A stretch of DNA of 64,000 nucleotides from positions 558,001-622,000 of the forward strand of contig NZ_CP047165.1 of NCBI RefSeq assembly GCF_009833965.1, given 5' to 3'. The notes below the pieces were generated by a model. That model worked only from the letters and a program-made list of their open reading frames with translations. It did not search any database and was not told the origin of the DNA. Within the stretch, counting starts at the first letter, position 1, and each line of letters begins with the position of its first letter. This document shows positions 12,001 through 19,200 of the stretch, piece after piece. The position numbers and the translations under genes are program-made. This stretch comes from Pelistega ratti (lineage in GTDB: Bacteria > Pseudomonadota > Gammaproteobacteria > Burkholderiales > Burkholderiaceae_B).

Positions 12001-14118
12001 CTCTGGATCTTCAACTTTACCAACCACGGTATAATCACCGTCTTTCACTTTACCATCATCGTCTGTCGGTAATTTATCTTTCGGGATCGTCACTTCAATC
12101 GGTGTACCAGGTGTCCAGCCTTCTGGGATTTCTTTCTCCACTTTCACTGGCTCATTTGTATCTGGATCAACCACTGGATTGCCATCTTTATCTTTCAACT
12201 CAACAACAACTTTATCACCTGGTTTTGTGTTATTTTTCGGTGGTGTGACTTCAACTTGAACACCGTCTTTCAGTTCTTCTGCATTGATACCGCCATTACT
12301 ATTTTCAGGAACATCAACTTTTGGTAGATTATCAGTATCTTTTGTTTCAACCGTCGTTGGGTCAGACTTATTCCCTGATGGGTCTTCGGTTTTCGCCGTC
12401 ACATCGGTACCACCTTTAATATTATTTTCAGGAATGGTAATCACCCCAGTCTCAGGATCCACCGTAATATTATCATTTGGATTTGGATCAACCCATTTAC
12501 CAGTAGTTGGATCTTTTTCCACTACTAACGTTTCTGGTTTACCGTCTTCTTTCGTGTAATCCACCGTGGTTTTGCTTGCATCGTCTTTTGGTGTCACAAC
12601 CACAGAACCATCGTCTTTGGCTTCCACGTTTGGGGCTGATGGTGCATCCGTATCTTTGGCTTCTACCGTGGTTGGGTCAGACTTGTTCCCTGATGGGTCT
12701 TCGGTTTTCGCCGTCACATCGGTACCGCCTTTGATATTATTTTCAGGAATGGTAATCACCCCAGTCTCTGGATCAATGGTTGGATTGCTACCTTCTGGTT
12801 TCTCGGTGATTTCCCATTTTCCGGTCTCTGGATCTTTCTCTGCCACGACTTTGCTTGGTTTACCGTCTTCATCGGTATAATCCACGGTGGTTTTGCTTGC
12901 ATCATCTTTTGGTGTCACGACCACAGAACCATCGTCTTTGGCTTCCACATCTGGGGCTGGTGGTTTGTCGGTATCTTTAGCTTTTTCGGTGGTCGGCTCA
13001 GACTCATTCCCCGTTGGGTCTTCTGTCTTCGCGGTCACATCGGTACCGCCTTTAATATTATTTTCAGGGATAGTAATGACCCCAGTCTCTGGATCAATCG
13101 TTGGATTGCTACCTTCTGGTTTCTCTTTGATTTCCCATTTACCCGTTTCTGGATCTTTCTCTGCCACGACTTTGCTTGGTTTACCATCTTCATCGGTATA
13201 ATCCACGGTGGTTTTGGTCGCATCGTCTTTTGGTGTCACGACCACAGAACCATCGTCTTTGGCTTCCACGTCTGGGGCTGATGGTGCATCCGTATCTTTA
13301 GCTTCTACTGTGGTTGGGTCAGACTTATTCCCTGATGTGTCTTCGGTTTTCGCCGTCACATCAGTACCGCCTTTGATATTATTTTCAGGGATAATAATGA
13401 TACCAGTATCAGGATTTACCGTAATATTGTCATTCGGATTTGGATCAACCCATTTACCAGTAGTTGGATCTTTTTCCACCACTAACGTTTCTTTTGTACC
13501 ATCTTCTTTCGTGTAATCCACGGTAGTTTTAGTTGAATCGTCTTTTGGTGTTACCACGACTGAACCATCGTCTTTCGCTTCTACATCAGGTTTAGATGGT
13601 GGTGTCGTATCAGCTGGGCTACCTTTACCGCCGCCACCATTACCACCGCTACCTGCAGCAATGGCAATCCCTGCTATCGGTACTAATGCTAATAACCACC
13701 ATGGGTTAAATGCCCAGAATGCAGAACTTAATTCTTCACCACCCAATGCTTGTGGCGCAGCTACTTCATCTGCTAGCATACTCACCGCATCAAGTTTTTC
13801 ACCTGACTCGGGAACATACGCATAAATATTACCATTCTCATGTTGACCCACTAAGAGATTACTTACCTCTTCATTTTGGTCATCACCGTAATAACCTTGG
13901 ATAACAATATCCGCATTCAAATTGCCATCTTCTAAAAAGATTTGTAAATCTTTTCCAGATCTTTTTGCGATAATATTTTGTGGACCAAAACCAGTTGCAT
14001 CATCAATGAGTTGATAGTTTGAATTGGCTCTGGCATCAATCACTAATACTTCACCTTGATTAATGTTGTGGTTAGCAATGACTTTCTTGGCACTTAATAC
14101 TTTTAATGTTACTGACAT
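1..14118 (-). CDS. Giant type I-secreted BapA/LapA-like adhesin (3' end beyond window)
   Basis: The reading frame is open from the ATG at 14118 to base 1, giving at least 4706 codons with the C-terminus outside the window. The N-terminus (MSVTLKVLSAKKV) is a hydrophilic prefix of about 130 residues. A hydrophobic stretch containing PWWLLALVPIAG and a Gly-rich linker follow, as in the prefix of BapA/Bap/LapF adhesins. After this come four ~107-residue Ig-like repeats, a bridging domain, then a long array of Ig-like domains with Asp-rich linkers (GDKDNNGEADEDG) and starts such as IGNGDDFITPSEV. The last 2.2 kb in the window encodes Calx-beta-like and other unique domains. RTX repeats and the secretion signal are expected beyond the edge, by analogy with the complete paralogue at 16276-23277. 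The gene starts 25 bp after an OmpA-domain lipoprotein gene. Its role as a cell-surface or biofilm adhesin is inferred from family. Confidence 0.93.
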   Translation of the reverse strand, partial: MSVTLKVLSAKKVIANHNINQGEVLVIDARANSNYQLIDDATGFGPQNIIAKRSGKDLQIFLEDGNLNADIVIQGYYGDDQNEEVSNLLVGQHENGNIYAYVPESGEKLDAVSMLADEVAAPQALGGEELSSAFWAFNPWWLLALVPIAGIAIAAGSGGNGGGGKGSPADTTPPSKPDVEAKDDGSVVVTPKDDSTKTTVDYTKEDGTKETLVVEKDPTTGKWVDPNPNDNITVNPDTGIIIIPENNIKGGTDVTAKTEDTSGNKSDPTTVEAKDTDAPSAPDVEAKDDGSVVVTPKDDATKTTVDYTDEDGKPSKVVAEKDPETGKWEIKEKPEGSNPTIDPETGVITIPENNIKGGTDVTAKTEDPTGNESEPTTEKAKDTDKPPAPDVEAKDDGSVVVTPKDDASKTTVDYTDEDGKPSKVVAEKDPETGKWEITEKPEGSNPTIDPETGVITIPENNIKGGTDVTAKTEDPSGNKSDPTTVEAKDTDAPSAPNVEAKDDGSVVVTPKDDASKTTVDYTKEDGKPETLVVEKDPTTGKWVDPNPNDNITVDPETGVITIPENNIKGGTDVTAKTEDPSGNKSDPTTVETKDTDNLPKVDVPENSNGGINAEELKDGVQVEVTPPKNNTKPGDKVVVELKDKDGNPVVDPDTNEPVKVEKEIPEGWTPGTPIEVTIPKDKLPTDDDGKVKDGDYTVVGKVEDPEGNVSKETDAPISIDTKVPGDTDGNGEVDDKDDSTKDVTLPIDKDNDGNNDTVPANTDGAPNIVFGEDKNSDGKLSGKEVGDDNSTPVFITIPDGTEKGDTLVVTINGVPKKVPVTEEMLEKGYHQEDVPVIADTTAITVTAKVKDPAGNESKEGSESVTVDTTAPSAPKEVAIGNGDDYITKDEITDGKVPVNVGLPDDAKVGDKVVVTPEKGEPVEKVLTKDDIDNGKATVEVPAPNEGEKLKVDAKVVDEAGNEGLPKSDEATRDTKVPGDKDNNGEADEDGKPVVAIQDGGDEKLNDTEVTDGQAKATITFPADAGYEAGDTLTVTNPDGTTQTFTLTADEIANGKEVSFPVVEGQENVVKAKVTDPAGNSSLEGEDRATVDTKAPSKPTSVEIGNGDDFITPSEVKDGKVPVNVGLPDDAKVGDKVVVTPENGEPVEKVLTKDDIDNGKATVEVPAPNEGEKLKVDAKVVDEAGNEGLPKSDEATRDTKVPGDKDNNGETDEDGKPVVTIQDGGDEKLNSTEVTDGQAKATITFPVDAGYEAGDTLTVTNPDGTTQTFTLTADEIANGKEVSFPVVEGQENVVKAKVTDPAGNSSLEGEDRATVDTKAPSKPTSVEIGNGDDFITPSEVKDGKVPVNVGLPDDAKVGDKVVVTPENGEPVEKVLTKDDIDNGKATVEVPAPNEGEKLKVDAKVVDEAGNEGLPKSDEATRDTKVPGDKDNNGEADEDGKPVVAIQDGGDEKLNDTEVTDGQAKATITFPADAGYEAGDTLTVTNPDGTTQTFTLTADEIANGKEVSFPVVEGQENVVKAKVTDPAGNSSLEGEDRATVDTKAPSKPTSVEIGNGDDFITPSEVKDGKVPVNVGLPDDAKVGDKVVVTPENGEPVEKVLTKDDIDNGKATVEVPAPNEGEKLKVDAKVVDEAGNEGLPKSDEATRDTKVPGDKDNNGETDEDGKPVVTIQDGGDEKLNSTEVTDGQAKATITFPVDAGYEAGDTLTVTNPDGTTQTFTLTADEIANGKEVSFPVVEGQENVVKAKVTDPAGNSSLEGEDRATVDTKAPSKPTSVEIGNGDDFITPSEVKDGKVPVNVGLPDDAKVGDKVVVTPENGEPVEKVLTKDDIDNGKATVEVPAPNEGEKLKVDAKVVDEAGNEGLPKSDEATRDTKVPGDTDGNGEVDDKDDSTKDVTLPIDKDNDGNNDTVPANTDGAPNIVFGEDKNSDGKLSGKEVGDDNSTPVFITIPDGTEKGDTLVVTINGVPKKVPVTEEMLEKGYHQEDVPVIADTTAITVTAKVKDPAGNESKEGSESVTVDTTAPSAPKEVAIGNGDDYITKDEITDGKVPVNVGLPDDAKVGDKVVVTPENGEPVEKVLTKDDIDNGKATVEVPAPNEGEKLKVDAKVVDEAGNEGLPKSDEATRDTKVPGDKDNNGEADEDGKPVVAIQDGGDDKLNDTEVTDGQAKATITFPADAGYEAGDTLTVTNPDGTTQTFTLTADEIANGKEVSFPVVEGQENVVKAKVTDPAGNSSLEGEDRATVDTKAPSKPTSVEIGNGDDFITPSEVKDGKVPVNVGLPDDAKVGDKVVVTPENGEPVEKVLTKDDIDNGKATVEVPAPNEGEKLKVDAKVVDEAGNEGLPKSDEATRDTKVPGDKDNNGEADEDGKPVVAIQDGGDEKLNDTEVTDGQAKATITFPADAGYEAGDTLTVTNPDGTTQTFTLTADEIANGKEVSFPVVEGQENVVKAKVTDPAGNSSLEGEDRATVDTKAPSKPTSVEIGNGDDFITPSEVKDGKVPVNVGLPDDAKVGDKVVVTPENGEPVEKVLTKDDIDNGKATVEVPAPNEGEKLKVDAKVVDEAGNEGLPKSDEATRDTKVPGDKDNNGETDEDGKPVVTIQDGGDEKLNSTEVTDGQAKATITFPVDAGYEAGDTLTVTNPDGTTQTFTLTADEIANGKEVSFPVVEGQENVVKAKVTDPAGNSSLEGEDRATVDTKAPSKPTSVEIGNGDDFITPSEVKDGKVPVNVGLPDDAKVGDKVVVTPEKGEPVEKVLTKDDIDNGKATVEVPAPNEGEKLKVDAKVVDEAGNEGLPKSDEATRDTKVPGDTDGNGEVDDKDDSTKDVTLPIDKDNDGNNDTVPANTDGAPNIVFGEDKNSDGKLSGKEVGDDNSTPVFITIPDGTEKGDTLVVTINGVPKKVPVTEEMLEKGYHQEDVPVIADTTAITVTAKVKDPAGNESKEGSESVTVDTTAPSAPKEVAIGNGDDYITKDEITDGKVPVNVGLPDDAKVGDKVVVTPENGEPVEKVLTKDDIDNGKATVEVPAPNEGEKLKVDAKVVDEAGNEGLPKSDEATRDTKVPGDKDNNGEADEDGKPVVTIQDGGDDKLNDTEVTDGQAKATITFPADAGYEAGDTLTVTNPDGTTQTFTLTADEIANGKEVSFPVVEGQENVVKAKVTDPAGNSSLEGEDRATVDTKAPSKPTSVEIGNGDDFITPSEVKDGKVPVNVGLPDDAKVGDKVVVTPEKGEPVEKVLTKDDIDNGKATVEVPAPNEGEKLKVDAKVVDEAGNEGLPKSDEATRDTKVPGDKDNNGEADEDGKPVVAIQDGGDEKLNDTEVTDGQAKATITFPADAGYEAGDTLTVTNPDGTTQTFTLTADEIANGKEVSFPVVEGQENVVKAKVTDPAGNSSLEGEDRATVDTKAPSKPTSVEIGNGDDFITPSEVKDGKVPVNVGLPDDAKVGDKVVVTPENGEPVEKVLTKDDIDNGKATVEVPAPNEGEKLKVDAKVVDEAGNEGLPKSDEATRDTKVPGDKDNNGEADEDGKPVVTIQDGGDDKLNDTEVTDGQAKATITFPADAGYEAGDTLTVTNPDGTTQTFTLTADEIANGKEVSFPVVEGQENVVKAKVTDPAGNSSLEGEDRATVDTKAPSKPTSVEIGNGDDFITPSEVKDGKVPVNVGLPDDAKVGDKVVVTPEKGEPVEKVLTKDDIDNGKATVEVPAPNEGEKLKVDAKVVDEAGNEGLPKSDEATRDTKVPGDKDNNGEADEDGKPVVAIQDGGDEKLNSTEVTDGQAKATITFPVDAGYEAGDTLTVTNPDGTTQTFTLTADEIANGKEVSFPVVEGQENVVKAKVTDPAGNSSLEGEDRATVDTKAPSKPTSVEIGNGDDFITPSEVKDGKVPVTVGLPDDAKVGDKVVVTPENGEPVEKVLTKDDIDNGKATVEVPAPNEGEKLKVNATVKDPAGNESTPVPDEATRDTTAPDSSTTTITVDTVAGDDNKVDPAEAKQATQTVTGNVTGEFKEGDAVVVKVGDEAIGNGTVNTEGTFSIDVPTEKLVNATDKQVTATVTATDAAGNKGDIVSAPKPYEVGSGRSAPTVIIGTKEDSPYGDNVEYLTKDEITTTGSGESAVEKVSVKIAIPADAQAGDTLTLTTNTDTAPITYTVQAADIGQTITQSVTAPADGAKLNVSATITAADDASVMSTAGKAEATRDTSAAIGITIGGPDYFKEHLDSEDNGVYFSVSVSEDLQQMFSGSKRDLIDDIEQEIYSGEVNKEGKMRLTFDLPKDAKVGETLSYEVNSGGFREVGYDEDDNYIFDELSEPHTLAESGSKVLDAIDIAKGSVDVLVTAPRTGGRAIDVKVTLTDALGNVGEATESAVRNRLGYADTSAELPGNPAILELSVNANDTKEVNGEQLATAYEGLVGSQLTYTVSLSEVAQKDYKVAIQLTGATTNEYTIEEGANAKWYPNGMTTNDGARVDQEGSIVVVTVFRGEDSAHFTLTPKEDNTTEGTEVIEARIARAAFEFGEAQGKTGGNGNFYVLGENISTKAAIAEVEQTPPTVSITVKGDITEDVLYPATEEDTQASTGLTYTVSVDQPKATDTVVKVKLTGKATAEDYTVTGENIINQQEVTETIGEGDETKDVTYKVIEVKVPAGQTSASFIVNPIREEDSDTFNFEGSETVIATIQASTDDKYTVGALDNANNSGERAIGLILDANPVALPHLNGDMSLAYGESASHLEK
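2290..11950 (-). repeat. Nested tandem array of 672-bp and 759-bp coding repeats
   Basis: Eleven 672-bp units (224 residues, two Ig-like domains each) and three 759-bp variant units (253 residues) lie head to tail in frame inside the giant adhesin. Equivalent points of the 672-bp units fall at 2861, 3533, 4205, 4877, 6308, 6980, 7652, 9083, 9755, 10427 and 11099; those of the 759-bp units at 5480, 8255 and 11702. A higher-order period of 2775 bp (three 672 plus one 759) links 5480 to 8255; 8255 to 11702 is 3447 bp, one extra 672 unit. Units are nearly identical at DNA level, including synonymous positions. The outer boundaries are approximate. Confidence 0.95.
12322..13605 (-). repeat. Four 321-bp Ig-like coding repeats near adhesin N-terminus
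   Basis: Four consecutive ~107-residue units share the motifs VEAKDDGSVVVTPKDD, ITIPENNIKGGTDVTAKTED and GNxSxPTT. The spacing is 321 bp (equivalent points near 12566, 12887 and 13208). They are Ig-like beta-sandwich repeats of a different family from the downstream 672-bp array and are more diverged from each other. Related repeats occur in the second adhesin (DGSVTVKPGDDNTKVVV). The ends are approximate. Confidence 0.85.
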
Positions 14119-14143
14119 AATGTTTATTCCTTAATCGATACAA

Positions 14144-15031
14144 TTACTGTTGTTGACCGTAAACAGTGATTTCAACACGGCGATTTGGCTGGTTACATAC
14201 TTGTTTTGCTTTTCCTGTTAATGCACCGCAATGTGTTACCACTGGTTGGCTTTTGCCATAACCCACCGCTTCAATTGGTAAGCCAACGCCTGCATTGACT
14301 AAAGCTGCTTTAACCGTTTCGGCACGTTGTTGTGATAAACGTTGGTTATACGCGACTGAACCCTCTGGATCGGTATGACCACTAACAACTAATTTACTCA
14401 CCCCACTTAATGAGGCAATCCCTCGTGCAAAGCTAATAATTTCTTGTTTTCCGTTAGGAAGAATGTCGTTATAGCCTGCTTTATTAAAGGCAAATAAGGC
14501 ACTGGCATCTAATTCGGCATTGGCTAACACAGGCTCACCACACTGCTCAGGGGCTGGTACACGTGATAGGGTTTGATTTTCTTTGGGTAATTGGCTAATC
14601 ACCATTTGTGCTTCTTGCTCATTAACACGTACAAATGTCAATTGACCGCGTTGATCTTGAATGACTTTAACAAAAGTCGTTTGTCCTACTGGTAGGGTGT
14701 AGTTCACCCCATGTGTGCGATTACCAAACGCTGCATTTGTACTAAAAGATGAGCTTATCAATGTTTTAGCAGCGCAAACCGTTACAGGTGTAAAAGCATT
14801 CGGTAATAAAGAGGCTTGGTAATTACCATTAATGTAAACATTCACCGCTGGACCTTGAATATCATCTTGACGGAAGAACACGATTTGGGATTGGTTTTCT
14901 TCAAGCTGTGGTGTACTTACTGATGATGAGGTAAAGTTATGCCACTTTTCAAGTGGTTGCCCTAACTCTTTTGACGTTGTGCAAGCACTTAATGCTACTA
15001 ATAATGCCACGCTAAGTAGGCTTTTTTTCAT
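14144..15031 (-). CDS. OmpA-domain lipoprotein, adhesin partner (copy 1)
   Basis: The product is 295 residues with a lipoprotein signal MKKSLLSVALLVALSAC; the lipobox LSAC puts the acylated Cys at residue 17. The start at 15031 has a GGAG motif about nine bases upstream, whereas an in-frame ATG at 15097 would bury the signal peptide. Residues ~195-290 form an OmpA/Pal-type peptidoglycan-binding domain (VVSGHTDPEGS, YNQRLSQQRAETV, NRRVEIT). The middle part is unassigned. It is the first gene of an operon with the giant adhesin, 25 bp away. OmpA-domain proteins accompany several known type I adhesin loci. A role in anchoring or retaining the adhesin at the peptidoglycan/outer membrane is therefore inferred, not shown. 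It is almost identical to the copy at 23303-24190 except in the OmpA domain. Confidence 0.9.
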   Translation of the reverse strand: MKKSLLSVALLVALSACTTSKELGQPLEKWHNFTSSSVSTPQLEENQSQIVFFRQDDIQGPAVNVYINGNYQASLLPNAFTPVTVCAAKTLISSSFSTNAAFGNRTHGVNYTLPVGQTTFVKVIQDQRGQLTFVRVNEQEAQMVISQLPKENQTLSRVPAPEQCGEPVLANAELDASALFAFNKAGYNDILPNGKQEIISFARGIASLSGVSKLVVSGHTDPEGSVAYNQRLSQQRAETVKAALVNAGVGLPIEAVGYGKSQPVVTHCGALTGKAKQVCNQPNRRVEITVYGQQQ

Positions 15032-15342
15032 ATTAAATTTCTCCGTGTATAAATTTATCTCTTCCCAATTTTTCAAATTAGGATTTATTAAACCCAATTT
15101 GAGAAATTAAGAGCCATTTCAATAAATAAACAAAAAGAAATAACGCTTCACGCTATTGTGATAAACCTAACAATAGCCAGCTCTTTATTTCTTTGGAATA
15201 TCTATTAATTTGCATTGTCCATATGAACTATTATTAAAAAAATAACTTATATTTCTTTAATAAAAGACATCTCACATATGAATAATTTCGTACATCAACA
15301 TACCGTTACAGATAATTGGTAATCCAATAACGGTACATCTAT

Positions 15343-15393
15343 AAAAAAAGAACAAAACAAAGACGATTCACAATCTCCTTTGTTTTGTTCTTT
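15343..15393 (-). terminator. Strong hairpin with U-run in leader of adhesin operon 1
   Basis: A 16-bp perfect stem (15347-15362 with 15378-15393) and a 15-nt loop are followed on the minus strand by seven T residues, the form of an intrinsic terminator. It lies ~310 bp upstream of the lipoprotein start and just downstream of a good promoter-like sequence, with no full-size gene between. It is therefore a candidate attenuator or the end of a small RNA. Confidence 0.75.
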
Positions 15394-15401
15394 CATCTAC
15401 A

Positions 15402-15437
15402 TCAGTTAAAAGTTAAGTATTTGCTTGTATTATTCAC
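15402..15437 (-). CDS. Possible 11-residue leader peptide, operon 1
   Basis: A GTG-initiated ORF encodes 11 residues (MNNTSKYLTFN). It begins about 50 nt after the predicted transcription start and ends nine bases before the terminator stem. Its first codons resemble those of the leader ORF upstream of the second adhesin operon (MNNANSK). No strong Shine-Dalgarno is visible. The similarity in sequence and position is the only support, so this is tentative. Confidence 0.25.
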   Translation of the reverse strand: MNNTSKYLTFN

Positions 15438-15493
15438 TTAAATTCTCTATCAATACTACTACTTTTTGCTATATCTCTTATAAATTTAAAAGC

Positions 15494-15522
15494 ATTATAT
15501 TTTAAAATGTATCATTTTACAA
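15494..15522 (-). promoter_or_regulatory. Sigma70-like promoter for leader/operon 1
   Basis: On the minus strand a TTGTAA -35 element (15517-15522), a 17-bp spacer and a perfect TATAAT -10 element (15494-15499) predict a start near 15487. Transcription would run through the leader ORF and the terminator hairpin into the lipoprotein-adhesin operon. Confidence 0.5.
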
Positions 15523-16205
15523 ATAAAAACAGTTAGTAGGATAAATTTGTCTAGTTTATTTACAACAAAATAACTTATTTTCTATTAATATGACTTTATT
15601 ATTACAAATAGTTATGTAAATTCAATTAGTTAGTTAATAAGAGTTTTATAAAAGGGAGATTAGTATATAAGGGAAAAGATAAAAATTCATTAAAATTTAT
15701 TTACTTTTATATAAAAAGAAAGATTTATTTCTAAGCTATGATTATTCAAAGAAATAGTTTATAGATATTTTTAGAATATGATTAATCCTATTGTCTTCTT
15801 TAATAGGGTTTTATAAATCAAGCATATAAGCTTATTTGTGATCCTCTTTTTAATCTTAAAATTTATATTTAGTGTTTAAATGATAATAATAAACTATTCA
15901 ACATAAAATAACATATTTTCTAAGGCATGGGCTGTTGATGTAAAAATACCGTATTATCTTTCACCTATACATATACTGTTTATATGCGTAAAAGGTATTT
16001 AATACTTAAAAGCAACTGCTTACCCAAAATTCACCCCCCCCTTTACCTACTTTCAGTAGTATATAAAGGATAACTATAAGCTATGGCTTAGTTTCTCCCC
16101 TCCTATTACAACGGATATATTGCTTAGTAAATAGATATTGTATTTTATAGATAATTTGGAATAAATACCTAAAACAATTTAATCATATAGCTAAGGCTAA
16201 CTTTC
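15523..16205. other. AT-rich intergenic stretch, no gene seen
   Basis: About 680 bp between the promoter of adhesin operon 1 and the terminator of adhesin operon 2. Both strands are rich in stops and I see no convincing ORF or RNA gene. The one notable element is a run of eight C residues at 16034-16041. Confidence 0.6.
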
Positions 16206-16210
16206 TATAT

Positions 16211-16247
16211 AAAAAATCCCCCATCTTGTTACCAGGACAGGGGATTT
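16211..16247 (-). terminator. Intrinsic terminator of adhesin gene 2
   Basis: An AAATCCCC/GGGGATTT stem (16214-16221 with 16240-16247) has a secondary inner pairing and is followed on the minus strand by a T6 run. It lies about 30 bp after the stop codon of the second adhesin. Confidence 0.8.
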
Positions 16248-16275
16248 GATTAGGTTAAGTTAAAAAATTAAGTAA

Positions 16276-19200
16276 TTAGATGATTTGGATACCTTGTTGG
16301 ATATAGACCTCTTCATTATTTACTTCACCTGTAGCGCCTTTGTAAGTATATTTATCATATACTACACCGTTTTCTACAATATCTGAACCTGTTTTTTCCC
16401 AGACATTCCAATTGCCTTTTTCGGTAAGATTTGTACCGCGACTATCACGATATTCCTTACCATTAGCACCATCTCTAGCACCGTTATCATTACCATTACC
16501 ATCATTATTACCAAAGTCAACAGTATCACCTGCATCACCTTTAATATAAAGTTTTGTAATAGTATCACCGCTACGTTGAAGATCTTCTAACATTAAGGCA
16601 ACTTTCTGATTACCAGTACCACCGGTTACTGCACGCATATCAATGGTTTCAACATTTAGCACTTGGCTCATATCTAGTGAAAGATCAGTACCATGTAAGA
16701 AGATGGTATCATTACCCTCTCCACCATTGATTGCACCAGAGCCAGTATTAACTCTAGTTCCAGTAATGGTTATGGTATCATCACCTTCTCCCATATCAAT
16801 TTTCACATTATCAGCAGCAGATTTCAGAATAGATCCTACTGTTAGGCTATCATTTCCAGCACCAAAGGTAAATATTCCCCCTTTCAAAGTATCTTTAATA
16901 TTGACTGTATCAACACCACTACCAAAAGTGAATATGCCATCAGTATCAACATCTTTACCTACTTCGATAAAGTTATCACCATCACCTAAATTAAAGGTTT
17001 GGGTTTGTCCTGCAATCGTATTAATACTTCCTTTTACAGAAATAGTGTCATCACCTGAACCTGAGATGAAGTCAATTTTCATCTTAAGATCCACACCGCC
17101 TTCTGTGCCGTAACCGACTCGTAATTCGTTATTACCCTCACCTAGGTGAACTGTTTTGTTACCATCGAAATTACCATCAATACGAATAGTATCGTTACCA
17201 GCACCACCGTAGAAATTATGCGTAGCAGCATTCGCAGTATTTCCACCGACATATAAGATATTGGTATTGCCTGCAACATCCTCTTTTTGTCCAAGATCAA
17301 AGGTGTAAATACCAGTAACTAATCCACCAGCAATAGAAACTCTGTCATTACCTGCTCCCATTGCAATTTTACCATTATGCATTGATTGAGCCGTCCCACG
17401 GAATTGAATACTATCATCACCAGCACCTGCATCAAAATTAAATCTATCATTAGCTGATGCACCAAATGAACCATTATGCAACCCCATACTACCAAATGAC
17501 TGATAGTCTAATCCAACAATAACAGTATCATTACCATCTGTCGTAACAAAACCACCTTTATCTCCATTCTCCGTAAGCTGCCTCAAATTACCTAATCCAG
17601 TGACTACACTATCATCAAACCCACCATCCTGAGCAATAGCATATCCTTTACTTGGATCTGGACCGATTTCCTTGTTCATATTAGCAAACAAGTTACGCAA
17701 TACACTGACTTTAGTTTCAGAAACGTTACCCGCCGCATCAGTAATACGTAATTCTAGTGCCCCAGGGACTTTACGGTTAAAGTTATTTAACTGCAGGCTA
17801 TATTTACCATCTGCGCCTGCCGTTACCGTATCCCAGCCACTTGTACCTGTACCTGTTGCATAGCGATACTCAATAGTTGCACCAACTTCAGATAAACCAG
17901 TAGGAGCAAAGATAACTTCACCAGTAGTAATATCAAATTTTTCTACCGACATTTGCTCTACCAAAGTATCAAGGCGGAAATTAAATGTGCCTTTGCTACC
18001 CGTAGAAAGATCTTCACCATTTTTATCTCTCACTACGACTTCATAGCGATAGTTTTGGCTATAAGTATCACTTAATACATTATCGCCTTTTGGCGTAACG
18101 GTATAAGTTAATCCATCAGCCGAAGCAACCATATCACCTATTACCTCTGTTTTACCATGAGTAGTGTATGGATTCGCTGCATCTGAACTTTCAGATAGCG
18201 TGTAACGATATACTTTTACTTCCTGACCAGCTGTTGGTGCTTTATCAAGCGTAAACTCTAATACTGCCGCTTTATCATTAGTTAAACCAGTGGCTAAACT
18301 ATTCGCAGAAGATAAATCATTTGCGTTAGTAACATCACCAACATACTTAGCATCACCATCTGCGTAGTAGTTAGTGTATTCGTATGTTCCATCAACAAGC
18401 GGTTCATCAGTTAAATTATCTTTTAATTTAATCGCCGTCACTTGTGGTGTTGATGCAGTTAAGTCAATATCTTCTACTGCTGTACCATCAGCAGATGAAC
18501 CCGTTGCTTTTACCTCATACTCTTTTGTTGTATCGTATCCAGTTAAAGCATCAGCTTCAATATTAACACTCCAAGTACCATCTTCTTTAGGTGTTACTGT
18601 CTTAGTCACAACGGCATTGCTACCTTTCTCTGCGATAGTAACAGTAATCTCACCTGTGATATCTTTACTTGTACCACTGATTAAGAAACCACCTGCAGCT
18701 TCTGCTGGGCTAATTTGTGCATAAACATCACCTGCACTTGTGCCATCATCTGTCACATCAGCTGCTTGGCTATCTCCGGCAATCTGCGTAATATCAATTT
18801 GTGCATTTTGTGGTGCTAAAGAAGTATCATTTACGGTTACTTCATTACCCTCAACACCACCTACAGTGAATTTACCTTTTTCAGCACCTTCGGTAGTCGC
18901 ATCTGCTTTCACTGGTGTCGTAATTGTGAACTCTGTTACACCGGCTGGGACATTTAAGGTACCGTCTGAGTTTTGCGTCACACCATTACTGAACTCAAAC
19001 TCTGATTTATCCGCAAAGTCACTTTCACCTAGTTGACCATTCTCTGTACCACTCGGCAAGCTGAACGGTAAGCTAGCAACACCGTTATTGTTGGTTAATT
19101 TAACGGTTGTAACGATATTTTGACCTTCATCTGCCGGTGTAGTAGATACAACACCATCACCATTAGTATTATCAACAGCGGCATCTTTACTATCAGGGCC

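Noticed and set aside
1925..13600. Many plus-strand ORFs, Ser/Thr- or Leu-rich, repeated every 672 bp
   Set aside because: They are shadows on the complement of the minus-strand adhesin repeats; the minus frame is continuous and makes sensible domains.
13710..13904. Identical plus-strand 64-residue ORFs at 13710 and 22869
   Set aside because: They are antisense to the conserved adhesin prefix; identity reflects the duplicated coding strand.
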